This document shows, in pieces, positions 10,641-20,457 of a stretch of 64,000 bases of DNA. Source of the DNA: Symsagittifera roscoffensis (lineage: Eukaryota > Xenacoelomorpha > Acoela > Convolutidae); the NCBI RefSeq assembly GCF_963678635.1, contig NC_087065.1, forward strand, positions 62,646,754-62,710,753. Direction: 5' to 3'. The first letter of the stretch is position 1. Each line of letters begins with the position of its first letter. A model generated the notes under the pieces. The model was not told the origin of the DNA, did no database searches, and saw only the letters and a list, made by a program, of their open reading frames with translations. A program made the position numbers and the translations under genes.

Positions 10641-12397
10641 TCAGCCACTATCTGAATTTCACTCTTCTCCCTTTCGGTAATGTCTTCAAACCAGGTGACT
10701 AGGTCTTCTTTATGGAAGGACTGTATCCTGACGCATGACCGTCCATCGCAGGTGGGCTCGCCATTTCCACACGTCGATTCAAGACAACTGCCCGGCTCCA
10801 TTTTCTTCACCGACCCTAGTCTACTCGTCACTTCACTTGACTCCTTCACCTGAGGCAGGATCAGTCTATGTACTATACTCAAGGTCGCTAAATCTTCATC
10901 CTCCGTCGGCGCCAATCTCACTCGCTCAGTGACTTCCTCGACCAGGCTCGCATGGGGATGTGGACACCAAGAGGGCCTGAGCAACTTCCACACCACTCCC
11001 AGATTCGTGGTCAACGTGCCGTTCCCGTTACCCATTCTTAGTTCTACTCTTTTACTTGAGCGTGGCACACTTATTACTTCCGGTGTCCTCTCGAGAATCA
11101 AACCCAGACTAGGTCTCTCTCTTTCCACAGGGTCTACCTCCATTATCCTCTCTATCCAGAACTTCAGCAACTCCGCCACCTCATAGTTTCTGTAGGCACC
11201 TCCAGCTTCTAAGTCTAGGAAAGGGTTGTATGCCATCCCCATCACTCCAGACACATACTGATACTTTCCCTTCTTGTTGGGTTTCAAGTAATCTCCTGAC
11301 GAGGCCAAGTTACGGTGTACGTCGTGTTTCTCCTCGAACTTCTTGTTGAAGAATCTCCGTATCTCATCTAACTTCCTGTGGCTCTCTAGAGACTGCCTGG
11401 AACCATCTTCCTTTTCTATCCCAGTACTCTGGTATACGTTCAAGATGTCTGCTGAGACTCTCCTTTCCACCGTCTTGCTTCCGATTGCTCTATGGTGACA
11501 TGCTAGGATGGTACTATCAGTCATCATCGACATTATCCATCTCAAGAAACAGGTTGCATCTTTCCTCCTTGCCAGACTCAAGCCTGAGTTATCCCTAGCA
11601 ACGTGTTGCATCAGCACTTGATACAACTCCAGATTCTTGCCTCCCAATTTCAACTTATCATACGATGTCAGTGTCTCTAACTCTATTCCCACCAGGCTCC
11701 ACGCGAACATCAGTTGTCCTGCGGTTCTAATGAACGGATTCGCCATCAACGGCGATGCCGATGAGAATGTTCTCATCGCTTCTTCGAAATGATCCCTCAA
11801 CAAGTTCTGCCAAGTTCTCTTCAGTTGGCTCCCCAATTCCAATTTGTTGATGTCAGCCTTCTGCTGGGTAGCCCAGTTGGGTCGTTTGCGTGAAACTCCG
11901 CTGTCGAGCTTCTTTAGGCAATCTTCCAATTCCTTCAATGTTTCCAGGGCCACCCACCACGGTCGGGAGGTGTTCCTCGTTTTATTCTTCTCAAGAGGAT
12001 CGCTAGTCACTTGCTTCCCAGTGGCTTGATGTTCATTTGAGACCCATTCTTTGCCGACGTCTACTTCCCATGTCTGCCCACTCATCGAACTTCGTTTCAT
12101 TTTTGTCCTCTGAGGCTTGAAGTCTTCTTCCGTTGTTGAGTTGGTGGGGATCTCCATCTCTCTTTCTACCTCGAGCAGTTTCCTTGGTTCGTAGCTACTC
12201 TTGTAGGCTGCTGTCTTCCATCGTGCCAGAACCATGGGGGCCGTCTCTCTCATTTTTTTCTCCGAGACCGCATCCGCCGAAGGACTACCCAATCCCTCCA
12301 CCTCTCTCTTCCTCTTGCGAGACCTCACGTCTTTACTTGGGGGCGTTGCCGTTATCATCACTGATTCGACTTCTTTGTCTCCATCCAATCCTTCCAA
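10556..12397 (-). CDS. ORF2 late-middle region, E2 (unknown family)
   Basis: 613-codon frame. From about residue 195 it aligns with the end of the E1 frame 21731-24631: helical segment LMFAWSLVGIE, then RRKDATCFLRWIM, HRKLDEIRRF, YQYVSGVMGMAYNPF and LLKFWIERI. It then continues into the region that starts a separate frame in E1 (WCPHPHASL against WCPHPNAGL). This shows that the E1 break at 21731-19249 is secondary and that both regions belong to one protein. The first 190 residues are basic and low-complexity. No catalytic motif is recognised. Confidence 0.68.
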   Translation of the reverse strand: MEGLDGDKEVESVMITATPPSKDVRSRKRKREVEGLGSPSADAVSEKKMRETAPMVLARWKTAAYKSSYEPRKLLEVEREMEIPTNSTTEEDFKPQRTKMKRSSMSGQTWEVDVGKEWVSNEHQATGKQVTSDPLEKNKTRNTSRPWWVALETLKELEDCLKKLDSGVSRKRPNWATQQKADINKLELGSQLKRTWQNLLRDHFEEAMRTFSSASPLMANPFIRTAGQLMFAWSLVGIELETLTSYDKLKLGGKNLELYQVLMQHVARDNSGLSLARRKDATCFLRWIMSMMTDSTILACHHRAIGSKTVERRVSADILNVYQSTGIEKEDGSRQSLESHRKLDEIRRFFNKKFEEKHDVHRNLASSGDYLKPNKKGKYQYVSGVMGMAYNPFLDLEAGGAYRNYEVAELLKFWIERIMEVDPVERERPSLGLILERTPEVISVPRSSKRVELRMGNGNGTLTTNLGVVWKLLRPSWCPHPHASLVEEVTERVRLAPTEDEDLATLSIVHRLILPQVKESSEVTSRLGSVKKMEPGSCLESTCGNGEPTCDGRSCVRIQSFHKEDLVTWFEDITEREKSEIQIVAECYASTTVSLATALGVFSRKCSRSHWRG

Positions 12398-12660
12398 CTC
12401 TTGCCTCCCCCTGCTCGAATCTTAAGGATAATAGTACTTTTAATTATAATACTAGCTTCGACCTTATCCCCCCTTACACCTTCAATTATTTTATTGACAG
12501 TTTTTTGTTTCAGAGTAGAGCTGTCTTTACATTCGTCCTCTTTGGTCTTCCGTGATGTCTTTCTCAACTCGACCATCTTGCTCAGCAGTTCTCCTCTAGC
12601 TTTTCCTCCAGACCTGTCCCCATCAGGACAGGCTCTCCGAACTTCACCACCGTGTCCCAC
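12358..12660 (-). pseudogene. ORF2 linker fragment, E2 (frameshifted)
   Basis: 100-codon lysine-rich frame between the two larger ORF2 frames, overlapping the next one. It sits where E1 has the segment LEKILNSMESDVL to the RRARKGLKRLK run. Homology is too weak to align residue by residue; I include it because position and strand fit a frameshifted continuation. Confidence 0.35.
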
Positions 12661-12725
12661 AGCTCTTCCTTGAAATCATCCAATGTGATCTCGCCATTCA
12701 CTTCTTGATTGAAATCGCTCAAGAT

Positions 12726-13415
12726 TTATCGCCAACCGTCCTCATCCAGAGTGCCTAGGAATGCATCCCTGTTTCCCTCGAAGGTGTTCTTCTCCCTTCT
12801 TTCTGCACTCAAGAATATCATTCCCATATTAGGAGTCTCGCTCGTCAGTGGTAACTCTAGATTCTTGCGGGGAGATGAAGTCAGAGGTGGCGTGGCAGTG
12901 TCTGCCCAATTTTCTCCGCTCAGATACTTCAACAGTTCTTGAGTGGTGATTTCCTCCTCTGATGGTTTTGGCTCCGGCGTGTTTCCCATTTCCATATCCT
13001 CTCCTGCCTCGCTGAGAGTCTCGTCCATGTTTTCCTCCCCTGATTCTACTCTTCTTCTCTCAAGAATTCTCCTGAATCGATCTTCTACAGGGCCGCTCCT
13101 TTTATCCCCCGGGGTGCCCACCGACAGGGGTGATGGTGTCGTCGGACCCGGTTTCTTGTACTCTGTCAGAGCCACATACAATGGGCCTGCTGCGTCCAGC
13201 TCCTTCCCCTCCTGTCTCATCTCCACTTGCTCCAGTCCGTAAGGTGCCCGGTATCTTCTCGTGGCAAACTTCATCTCGTCCTTTAGTGCAATGTGTCCTT
13301 CCTCCACGATCATCCTGCCATTATCCCACACCGGCAACATGTTCTCCAGACCCGCCCGCTCAAGTGTTCTCAAGACTTTTCGCACCTCGAATTTCGGGGG
13401 CATCGAGCCTCTCAT
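12726..13415 (-). CDS. ORF2 acidic middle region, E2
   Basis: 229-codon frame rich in Glu, Ser and Pro. Its end (FLGTLDEDGW) matches E1 FLSTLPEEEW within the frame 21731-24631, and the region before it has the same acidic composition as E1 (E1 has DDELMDQDDNDND). It is probably a flexible linker between folded parts of the ORF2 polyprotein. Nothing enzymatic is visible. Confidence 0.6.
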   Translation of the reverse strand: MRGSMPPKFEVRKVLRTLERAGLENMLPVWDNGRMIVEEGHIALKDEMKFATRRYRAPYGLEQVEMRQEGKELDAAGPLYVALTEYKKPGPTTPSPLSVGTPGDKRSGPVEDRFRRILERRRVESGEENMDETLSEAGEDMEMGNTPEPKPSEEEITTQELLKYLSGENWADTATPPLTSSPRKNLELPLTSETPNMGMIFLSAERREKNTFEGNRDAFLGTLDEDGWR

Positions 13416-13517
13416 CTTCTTTGCTTTAGTCGTCCATGAGTTTATTTCTATATCGCTAGTGTGAAAATAGACTGCTGCAGTGTAGCCGATGAATAGGGGA
13501 TCCCAGCCATCGGTGAA

Positions 13518-14120
13518 TTATCTCTGTTGCTCCTCAGCCGCTGCTCTCGCGAACAGGGACGGGACCACCAGGGAACTGTTCATTCCCAGGGTCATTCTCC
13601 TCACTGTTGGGAACTCTGGAATGCTTGTTGGTAGGACTTCCTTCTCCAGTATTGCCTCTAGCTCCCTCTTTACCAACTTGAAGCTCTTATTCCATGCGGG
13701 AACTCTCAAGACCTCTTGTCCACTCGCCGTCAGGGGATTTAGGTTCCAGAACTTGGGGTAAGTTTCGATGGGGCCTTCGCGTTTACCTCCCATCCTACAC
13801 TGCAGTTGTCCTCGGAAACTGTATACCATCAACTCTGCATCCTTCACTTTTCCGAAGAGCACCGTGTTGCTCCTTTGTGCCCTCAGCACCTCTTGTTGAC
13901 ACCAATTGAGTGTCGTCCCATCCACTATACTTATGAGGCTCAAGTGGGTCACTGAGTAGCGATAAGCTGTCACCAGAGGGTCTGGAAACGCGTATGTCTC
14001 AGTCGGTCCATAAATGCAGGTTACGACCTCCTCCAGCCCCCGGATTATCCCCATGGGTCCGATCTCATTGCCAGGCACAGGTCTTTCAACAGAGGCATGC
14101 CCCCATTCACTTTCCTCCAT
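13518..14120 (-). CDS. ORF2 conserved central domain, E2
   Basis: 200-codon frame aligning with residues 1-160 of the E1 frame 21731-24631. Shared landmarks are IYGPTETYAFPD (E1 VYGPVMSFAFPD), SIVDGTTLNW (E1 SVVDCSVLNW), QCRMG (E1 KCRMG) and PTVRRMTLG (E1 PPIRRMLLG). The alternating hydrophobic pattern suggests a beta-rich fold. No known family comes to mind. It overlaps the preceding frame (14045-15779) by 76 bases, again a frameshift in a formerly continuous ORF. Confidence 0.65.
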   Translation of the reverse strand: MEESEWGHASVERPVPGNEIGPMGIIRGLEEVVTCIYGPTETYAFPDPLVTAYRYSVTHLSLISIVDGTTLNWCQQEVLRAQRSNTVLFGKVKDAELMVYSFRGQLQCRMGGKREGPIETYPKFWNLNPLTASGQEVLRVPAWNKSFKLVKRELEAILEKEVLPTSIPEFPTVRRMTLGMNSSLVVPSLFARAAAEEQQR

Positions 14121-15779
14121 TCATCTCGCGTCTTTGGATTCTTCTCCTCGCCAGTCAGGTGTCGGTTCTGCATCAGGAGGTACTGCACTAGCAGCGTCTT
14201 CAGCCCGGCAGCACATTTATATGAATAGGTGTCAATGCTCGAGTGGGTTTTTCCCATCGACAAGGGCTCCCCATATTTCATTAGTCGATGAAATGACACC
14301 AGTTCACCATGGGTCAGAAGCACCAGTGCCAAATATCCATAAATCCGGAGTGTTTCCACACCCCGACTGAACATGTACGCTGGACCCATATTGAATAGGT
14401 ACCTCGGGTAAACCAGGTACAGAGCCAACAACAGGCTGATGGGCATGTTCAGGATTTCTTGTATAAAGGCTCCAAAGATTGTCTCTTTTGCACTAAACAC
14501 TCTAGCCATGAACTCCTTTCCCCAACAAGGACTCAAGAACTCAAGAACCTCGTGATCCCTCCTCGTCTTCAGCTCACCCTTTGCGTGCTCCCTCCAGAAT
14601 CCTCCAATTGTGACCTCGTTAGCCGCTGTGACAAACCTGGCCACCGTCATTTCCCTTTTCTCGGCCACTTCCAGCTGCTCCTCAAGAAAATCCCAGATTT
14701 GCTTCACAAGAGGTGGAGCATTCTCCCTGGTCTTCTCCGTAGCGTTTTCCAATCTTGGTCTCAGGAAGGGCCATCTGCCTCTTTCTTGTGTCAGTCGATA
14801 CACCATCGACTGCAGTTGCTTCTCCGTTGCGGCCACGTTCTTCCTTTCATTGCTCGGTCCTCTAGACTTACTGGTGGAGCTTGTGATGGTTAACTCCATG
14901 CTTCGAAACCACAGGCTGGCCGTCAGGTGAGCTACCATTGGATGATCATCTCCTATAGCCGGACTGAGCTTGAGTTGCCTGGCGAAGTTTGATATCTCCA
15001 ACAAGAGGACCTCGTCCAATACGATGAGGATATCTGCCAACTCGTAGAAGCACCTCAACGCGTGGGACACATCCGCCCACGCCGCCGCCAGTTCTGACTT
15101 GCGAAGTCTCAAGTTCGTCGGTTCCAACTCCCGATTGGGAGCTGCCATCAGGATACGCCACCCATTCCCTTCAGCTATCAAGATCAAGACCGCATATACA
15201 AATTGCAGAGCGGGAGGCATGCTCGCGTACCCGGGGGACGTCGTGAACACCACTCTTGTCTTGGAACCAAATCGTGAGGTAACGTTCTTCTGTACCTCAT
15301 TCATCGCTGCAAATAACGTCTGGATAGCTTCCCAGATTCTCATCGGCGCTGGTTCATCACCCTTGAGCTGCTCAAGAAACCCCGTCGGATGCAGGTGGTC
15401 ATTCATTCCCGCAAACAGAAGTAGCTCGGGCTCGCAAGGCATCTCCGATTTTATTGCCACCACCAAGGTTAACATTTGGTTCAGTTCCGCTCCCGGTAGT
15501 GAGTATATCAAAGTTTCCGGCCAAAACAACTTGGGGGACGTTCCCTCGAAATCCGATCCCGCTATGATGACCACCCTCGCAGCGGCTGGATCTGCTCTGT
15601 CATAAACTGCCAAGGTCTTGGCCAATTGGGTGTTCCCGCAGCGTTTCCCGTATCTAGGATCGTCTGCCAACCTCGTACCTTCATAAGCGGCGTCCGGCAG
15701 TTCCATTTCCCTTGGGTCCAACAGTTTGTCCACCACTCTCAACTGTGCTGGAGTTGCCAACCTAATTCTGGCAATGCTT
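14045..15779 (-). CDS. ORF2 second SGNH-like domain and helical region, E2 (cut by E1)
   Basis: The frame is open from the E1 insertion point at 15779 to 14045. The apparent ATG at 15787 lies in the E1 LTR and is an artefact; the true upstream part is at 42599-42840. Early residues contain VIIAGSDFEG, then PELLLFAGMNDHL and TSPGYASMPPALQFVY. This resembles SGNH block I (shifted to GSD) and block III (GxND), so it may be a degenerate relative of the adjacent SGNH hydrolase, with the nucleophile uncertain. The second half is helical, with hydrophobic stretches (SLLLALYLVY, YLALVLLTHG) and LLVQYLLMQNRHLTGE shared with E1 (LLLQYLLQQNRSVTGE). Function is unknown. Confidence 0.68.
15777..15779. other. 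Target-site duplication of E1, left copy (CTT)
   Basis: CTT precedes the left LTR of E1 and follows its right LTR at 42599-42601. Joining the flanks with one CTT restores an uninterrupted ORF2 codon series (PPKHRTSIARIRL) that aligns without a gap to E3 (PPKHQTGIDRIRL at about 7040-7080). A 4- or 5-bp duplication would break the frame, so 3 bp is well supported. Confidence 0.85.
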
Positions 15780-16664
15780 TGTAACATTCGCCCAAATACT
15801 ACACAGCGACGGAGCGTAGAAAAATTACCTATTAACGACTGGCAGACGTCAGTTCCTTAATCCTACTCGTTTTTCACCGTCTCGACCTTGCCAGTTGATT
15901 TTCTGGTCTGTTGAGGGCTAAGTAAAAAGTTACTATTTTTAGGCCATCAGTCAAACGACTTTTGATCAGATTTCGTTTACATGCAAACACGACCACATAG
16001 CTGAGTCTCGGATCCTCAGACTACGTGATTGCCATTAAAACACGGCTCGAACAACCTATTTTAATATGTTTTTGTGTGACAGTTCTATATTAAATCCATT
16101 GGAGATGGATTGACCCTTTCCTCTTTCTAGCTACTCATATTCTAAAATATCAAATAATACCGGTGTTAATTCAGAGTTTTACGACATCCAAGTAGCTACA
16201 AAGTCAGCTTTATATAGTCCCTTCACATAAAACAGTCTCTGGGGGACCAAGCTTCCGCTCCCGTAATCTTCCTGAGATAACGTTCTTATCTCTTCCAATT
16301 TGTGGCACGGGAGGGTTCCGTGGAATATTCCTTCCCCACTGAAGCTTCCTTCTCCACTAATATCCTCTGCTAAGAGTCTTATCGTGTGTTGTTGCCACGA
16401 TAAGAGGCTTCGTGTTTTTCGTCTCTTGTGCGACCGTTTTCCACAATATTTGTCGTTGTTCTGTTTTTTTGTTGTTTTTCGTCAAAATAGCCGTCTTTTT
16501 TTTGTATTTCTGAGAAATATCCACTCTTCAATCGAAATTTTAAAAATAAAAATTCTAGAATATTCCTACCCTCCTTCGCAATAATTTTTCGTTAATAAGG
16601 CCTTTATTCGTTATCTTTCGTGTCGCCGGAAGGTTGCACTGTGCCTATCTGGCAGAATGGCACA
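15780..16664 (-). repeat. E1 3' LTR
   Basis: 885 bp, matching 41712-42598. A TATATAAAG TATA box lies on the minus strand (plus 16208-16216), pointing in the coding direction; the partner LTR has TATAAAAAGC at the same place (42141-42150). An AATAAA lies on the minus strand near 16603-16608. The ends are TG...CA on both strands. Confidence 0.93.
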
Positions 16665-17428
16665 TAATCCCCGGACAAGTCCCCATCAATGTCCCTATTG
16701 ATCGCATAACACCGGGTTATCGTCAAGTAGTGTTCAAGTTCTCTGTAATCAATCTTACAAATCGCATAAGAAAATGAAATTTATTTACTCCACCTCAACT
16801 CACTACGTGTTCACAAATGGCATCGTACTACATCTCAGTGCCTTTCAACATTTTCACAAAATTTTCACCATGAGGAGTGTCCTAGATAAAATTTCTTTTC
16901 TGACTACTTACGTCATCTTGCCATAAAACTTCTTTTCGCTCTTTGTGATTAAAAAGTGGGACGTGGCACGGCCACGCACCCGTTAAAATTAACTTAACAT
17001 CACTCACCAAGTATAATCAGTTATTTATGCGGTCCTTTCAATAATAAAACTAAGAAACTCTGTGGCTAGGAAAGTTATTGAGTTATTCACCCTCTCGAGC
17101 GAGTTTACTCAAACTTACCATGTCGCCACACAGTGAAATTGTGTCTTACACAGGTTAAAAACTTCAATCGTGTTTAAATAGGTAAAAATACTCACCTATG
17201 TTCTATATATGTACATAAGTAGAAAAACTAAAATTTTCTTTGAACAATTCTAACAATTGCAACATTTTTCAAAGTTTGGTTTGACCAAACTAAATCAAAA
17301 CAAAAAGTTTAACAAGTTCAAAAATCAAAACTTGGTTGATTGGTTTTAACACACAAAGACAATCAAGTTTTTTCTCCTTCTCTTCTCTTCTTGCTCACGT
17401 CTCCACTTGTTCTCTTCGTTCATCATCT
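16665..17428 (-). other. E1 non-coding region between ORF2 and 3' LTR
   Basis: AT-rich, with no gene seen. Just before the 3' LTR (minus strand) the sequence reads CCGGGGATTA followed by TGTGCC. The block GGGACATTGAT just upstream has a counterpart GAGGACATCGAT at the same place in E2, which suggests conserved function in plus-strand priming. No long purine tract is present. Confidence 0.55.
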
Positions 17429-19249
17429 TCACTCCATCGCTTCTCCATCCTGATCTTCAGCTTCACTGTCTTCTAGGACTTTCTCCAGCATGTCCATGGA
17501 GTTGCGGGCCGTGCCCCAACTCTCCTGTTCCAACAGCCTCGGTTTGCAACAAGGTAGCATGTCCACATTCACCTTTTGCTCCCGGTTCCTGCAAAAGCTG
17601 TTGTGAAGACATAGGCTCACATTTCTTTCTAGGTCAGCTCTTAAGACCTCTTTCTTCTCATCTTCAGTTACACAAGGCGCTCCAGCTACTCGCTTCACCG
17701 CCGTGGTGACCGCGTTTCTGTGCGTCAGGAATGCTCTCTTATAGGCTCCCGGTCCTATATCTAGCTGGAAAGATTGATAGGCTTCCGTGTTCCTCGACAT
17801 ATGACGCTTCGCGCGTTCATACATCCACGATGTCATCACTGCACGGAACCAAGGCATCACTCTTTGCCTTGACCATATTCTTTCAATGGCTTTGGGTATT
17901 CTCAGAACCTTGCAGGTGGTCCTGAAAAGATCCAATTCACGACTCATCTTCACGTGGCTCAGCTGCTCAGGAGTCGGCACGGCCGTCTCCTGTTCACTTG
18001 TGTCCGCGTTAGCCTCCAACCATCTCACTGCCAGCATGGCACTAACCACCACGATTGACACCTGTTGATTCTGATCGGGCAATCCCGTAGAGTACAACTC
18101 CTCCACGTCCCATACTAGCATCAGATTCCCGCGTTTGGGGTACCATAACGTCTGCGCCAAGCAGTGGCAAGGATACTCCCCATGGGTCCTCACTATGTTC
18201 CTTCGGGTCCGATACCCTGAGGCTCCCAGCAACGGTTCCACCTCCATCAGAATTCTGTGTAAATCGTCTTTCTCTTCTGGGGCGGGGAATTCAGTGGGTA
18301 ACGCTCCACTCGCTTTCTGCTTCTGGAACTCACTCACATTACCTTCGTTCAATCTCAGGAACTCTTCACCCACTACGTCTTGCAACTCACCTTCAGGTCT
18401 CTTCGGGACTGCCCGAAAGATCTTTGCCAACAAATCACATGACCTCTCCGACATTCTGGCCAACCTCACGCACTTTGGCACAGAGAAAAGTTGGTCAATC
18501 AACACCTGCTGCGTCCTCGCATCCATCACCACCATGTGTGTAGGATACCTACTATTGCAAAATGGTTCGGAGCTTGAACCCACCAGATATTTTGAACCAG
18601 TAGGTTTATGATAGGCTTCACTATCCTTCAGATTCATTTCGTTCTCCAGAGCTTCTCGCCAGCCTCCGATCTTCTGCTCTGTTTGCAATGCTCCAGGGAA
18701 TACTTCCACGCTGAGGGACGTCACTAGCTCATGGGCACGCTCCAGGCGCTCAAGCGATTCTATCGAACTCGTCATGCTACAAAATTCCAAGGCTGTGGTC
18801 AAGTTTACATCCGTCACCCCATGACAGTCCGCGACTAACTCCATTCCACTCTTATCCGACATGCTCAATCTTCCGTACAATCGTGCCAGTTGTCTATGCT
18901 GCTCGCTCAGCGTAATCAGGCAGTGCCCCAAGTTGCAAACATGTCCTTCCATCCCACTATGTTGAGCTAAGCTTGTGCCTTGCTTCAACCAATTGCTCGA
19001 TGGACTCTCCTCGGATAGCTCCGTGGATGGGTTGCTCTTCCGCTTCGTCAACCTCATGGCCAGCAGATGGTGTATCATGGCCAGATCATGTAGACTCGCG
19101 TCATCATCCAGGTCTAACGTGATATCCGCCGTCATGTCCCAGATTAAACCGGCGTTAGGATGAGGACACCAAGAAGTCTTCATGAGTTCCCACATCGTTA
19201 CTAGACTGGTTTTCAAGGGACCGTCCCAAGAACCACAATCAAAACTCAC
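17429..19249 (-). CDS. ORF2 C-terminal region, E1 (HGxxPCHCLAQT protein)
   Basis: 606-codon frame ending the ORF2 set. Landmarks are WCPHPNAGL (about residue 28), SVPKCVRLARMS (256-267), HGEYPCHCLAQTLWYP (356-371), VWDVEEL (379-385) and CLHNSFC near residue 550. The motif and its neighbourhood are kept in E2 despite heavy divergence elsewhere, so the region was under selection. It has no recognisable family, signal peptide or transmembrane helix. It overlaps the frame 19246-20457 by four bases; E2 reads straight through this junction, so this is probably one polyprotein in the ancestor. The ATG at 19249 may be only an internal Met. Confidence 0.75.
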   Translation of the reverse strand: MSFDCGSWDGPLKTSLVTMWELMKTSWCPHPNAGLIWDMTADITLDLDDDASLHDLAMIHHLLAMRLTKRKSNPSTELSEESPSSNWLKQGTSLAQHSGMEGHVCNLGHCLITLSEQHRQLARLYGRLSMSDKSGMELVADCHGVTDVNLTTALEFCSMTSSIESLERLERAHELVTSLSVEVFPGALQTEQKIGGWREALENEMNLKDSEAYHKPTGSKYLVGSSSEPFCNSRYPTHMVVMDARTQQVLIDQLFSVPKCVRLARMSERSCDLLAKIFRAVPKRPEGELQDVVGEEFLRLNEGNVSEFQKQKASGALPTEFPAPEEKDDLHRILMEVEPLLGASGYRTRRNIVRTHGEYPCHCLAQTLWYPKRGNLMLVWDVEELYSTGLPDQNQQVSIVVVSAMLAVRWLEANADTSEQETAVPTPEQLSHVKMSRELDLFRTTCKVLRIPKAIERIWSRQRVMPWFRAVMTSWMYERAKRHMSRNTEAYQSFQLDIGPGAYKRAFLTHRNAVTTAVKRVAGAPCVTEDEKKEVLRADLERNVSLCLHNSFCRNREQKVNVDMLPCCKPRLLEQESWGTARNSMDMLEKVLEDSEAEDQDGEAME

Positions 19250-20457
19250 TTGCCCTTTAGCTCGGGAACCGAGGGTTCAACCACTCGTTCTTCTAAGATA
19301 ATTCCCAGCTTGGGTTGTTCCACCATCAGCATTCCAGTTTCTTTAATCCGTTCAACCCAGAAATTGAGTACTATGACTTGCTCATAGTCGAAGTACGCTT
19401 CCCTGGCTTCTTCATTCACGAAGGGACTATACGCCACCTCCGGTATGCCAGACACATATTGGAACGACTTCAGTTTCCCTAGTGTTGCAAAGTCTTTTTG
19501 TCCCCTGACTGCTTCAATCAATTCCCGGTTCACTTTCATTTCTTTGTTGGAATATCTTCTCACTTCTTCCAACTTGCGATAGCTTTCCATGTCATTCGAC
19601 TCCCTATTTGGTACAGTCCACGGCATATCTTTTAGTCGCTTCAGCCCCTTTCTGGCTCGTCTAACGGGTAATTTCTTTGTGACCTGCTGATCATCGGCAC
19701 TGTCTTCTGTAACTGACTCGGTCAGAACATCCGACTCCATGGAGTTCAATATTTTCTCCAGGACCTCACGCATGATGGGTTGGTTCAACCCCACCTTCAT
19801 TATGGACTGCGTCCCAGATCGTCGTATCACGTCCCATGACCTTTCCATGAAGTTCACTCGGCTCCAGGTTGCCCCTGTCTTGCCTTCTAGTTCACTTTGA
19901 TATCTCTCCCATTCCTCTTCCGGTAGCGTACTCAGGAAGGATACCCTCATTGACTCTTCGATTTTTCTCCTCCTCGGTGACTCATGGAGCAATCTTTGCG
20001 GATCCCTGCTTCGGCACTCTCTCGCCTGACTTATTGGGTCCATCGGAGATAAGTCAGCCGACGCCTCCTTTGTAGGGGACATAAAAGACGATGGCGTCAT
20101 CAGCAATAGACTCCCATCGACTTCCCCATGGTCGTCTTCACTGAACCGGTATTCTAGCAAGTCTCTCTCCAACGCTCCTAGATCCGTCTCACCCGGTTTT
20201 CCCGTCTTTCCCTCGATGTCGTTATCGTTATCGTCCTGATCCATCAATTCATCGTCATCTGCATCAGGTTTCGGCTTGGGTCCTGAAGGGCCTTGTCGTG
20301 TGTCTGTGCCCGAATCCGGCCGCGCCGGTACTGTCATGTCTCCTGCGTGATAAAAAAACTCATCGCTCACCAGGAATTCTACGGACTCCTCGCCATGTGG
20401 TGCCAGGTCCTCTTTCGTTATGTATGAGCCTCCTCTGCTCTCCTTTGCCACTTCCAC
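19246..20457 (-). CDS. ORF2 middle region, duplicated and deleted copy, E1
   Basis: 403-codon frame that repeats the middle of the 966-codon frame at 21731-24631. It starts inside that frame at the LEVAKESRGGSY segment and continues through the acidic linker to KGLKRLK. There it jumps, through the 969-bp deletion, to DMPWTVPNRES and the FQYVSGIPEVAYSPF segment. Its upstream neighbour is the truncated C-terminal copy at 20418-21734. It is a by-product of the tandem duplication rather than a separate gene. Confidence 0.75.
   Translation of the reverse strand: MEVAKESRGGSYITKEDLAPHGEESVEFLVSDEFFYHAGDMTVPARPDSGTDTRQGPSGPKPKPDADDDELMDQDDNDNDIEGKTGKPGETDLGALERDLLEYRFSEDDHGEVDGSLLLMTPSSFMSPTKEASADLSPMDPISQARECRSRDPQRLLHESPRRRKIEESMRVSFLSTLPEEEWERYQSELEGKTGATWSRVNFMERSWDVIRRSGTQSIMKVGLNQPIMREVLEKILNSMESDVLTESVTEDSADDQQVTKKLPVRRARKGLKRLKDMPWTVPNRESNDMESYRKLEEVRRYSNKEMKVNRELIEAVRGQKDFATLGKLKSFQYVSGIPEVAYSPFVNEEAREAYFDYEQVIVLNFWVERIKETGMLMVEQPKLGIILEERVVEPSVPELKGK

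Noticed and set aside
12133-12555. Plus-strand frames over ORF2 of E2, such as 140 codons here and 168 at 15099-15605
   Set aside because: They are antisense shadows of conserved minus-strand ORF2; the minus-strand reading aligns between elements and these do not.
14045-14500. Transmembrane envelope-like segments in ORF2
   Set aside because: Hydrophobic runs such as SLLLALYLVY are interrupted by charged residues, and no signal peptide or furin-like site is found near.
16300-16584. 94-codon frame in LTR, also at 42234-42518
   Set aside because: It lies wholly inside the LTR on the strand opposite to the element genes, is low-complexity and has differing ends between copies.
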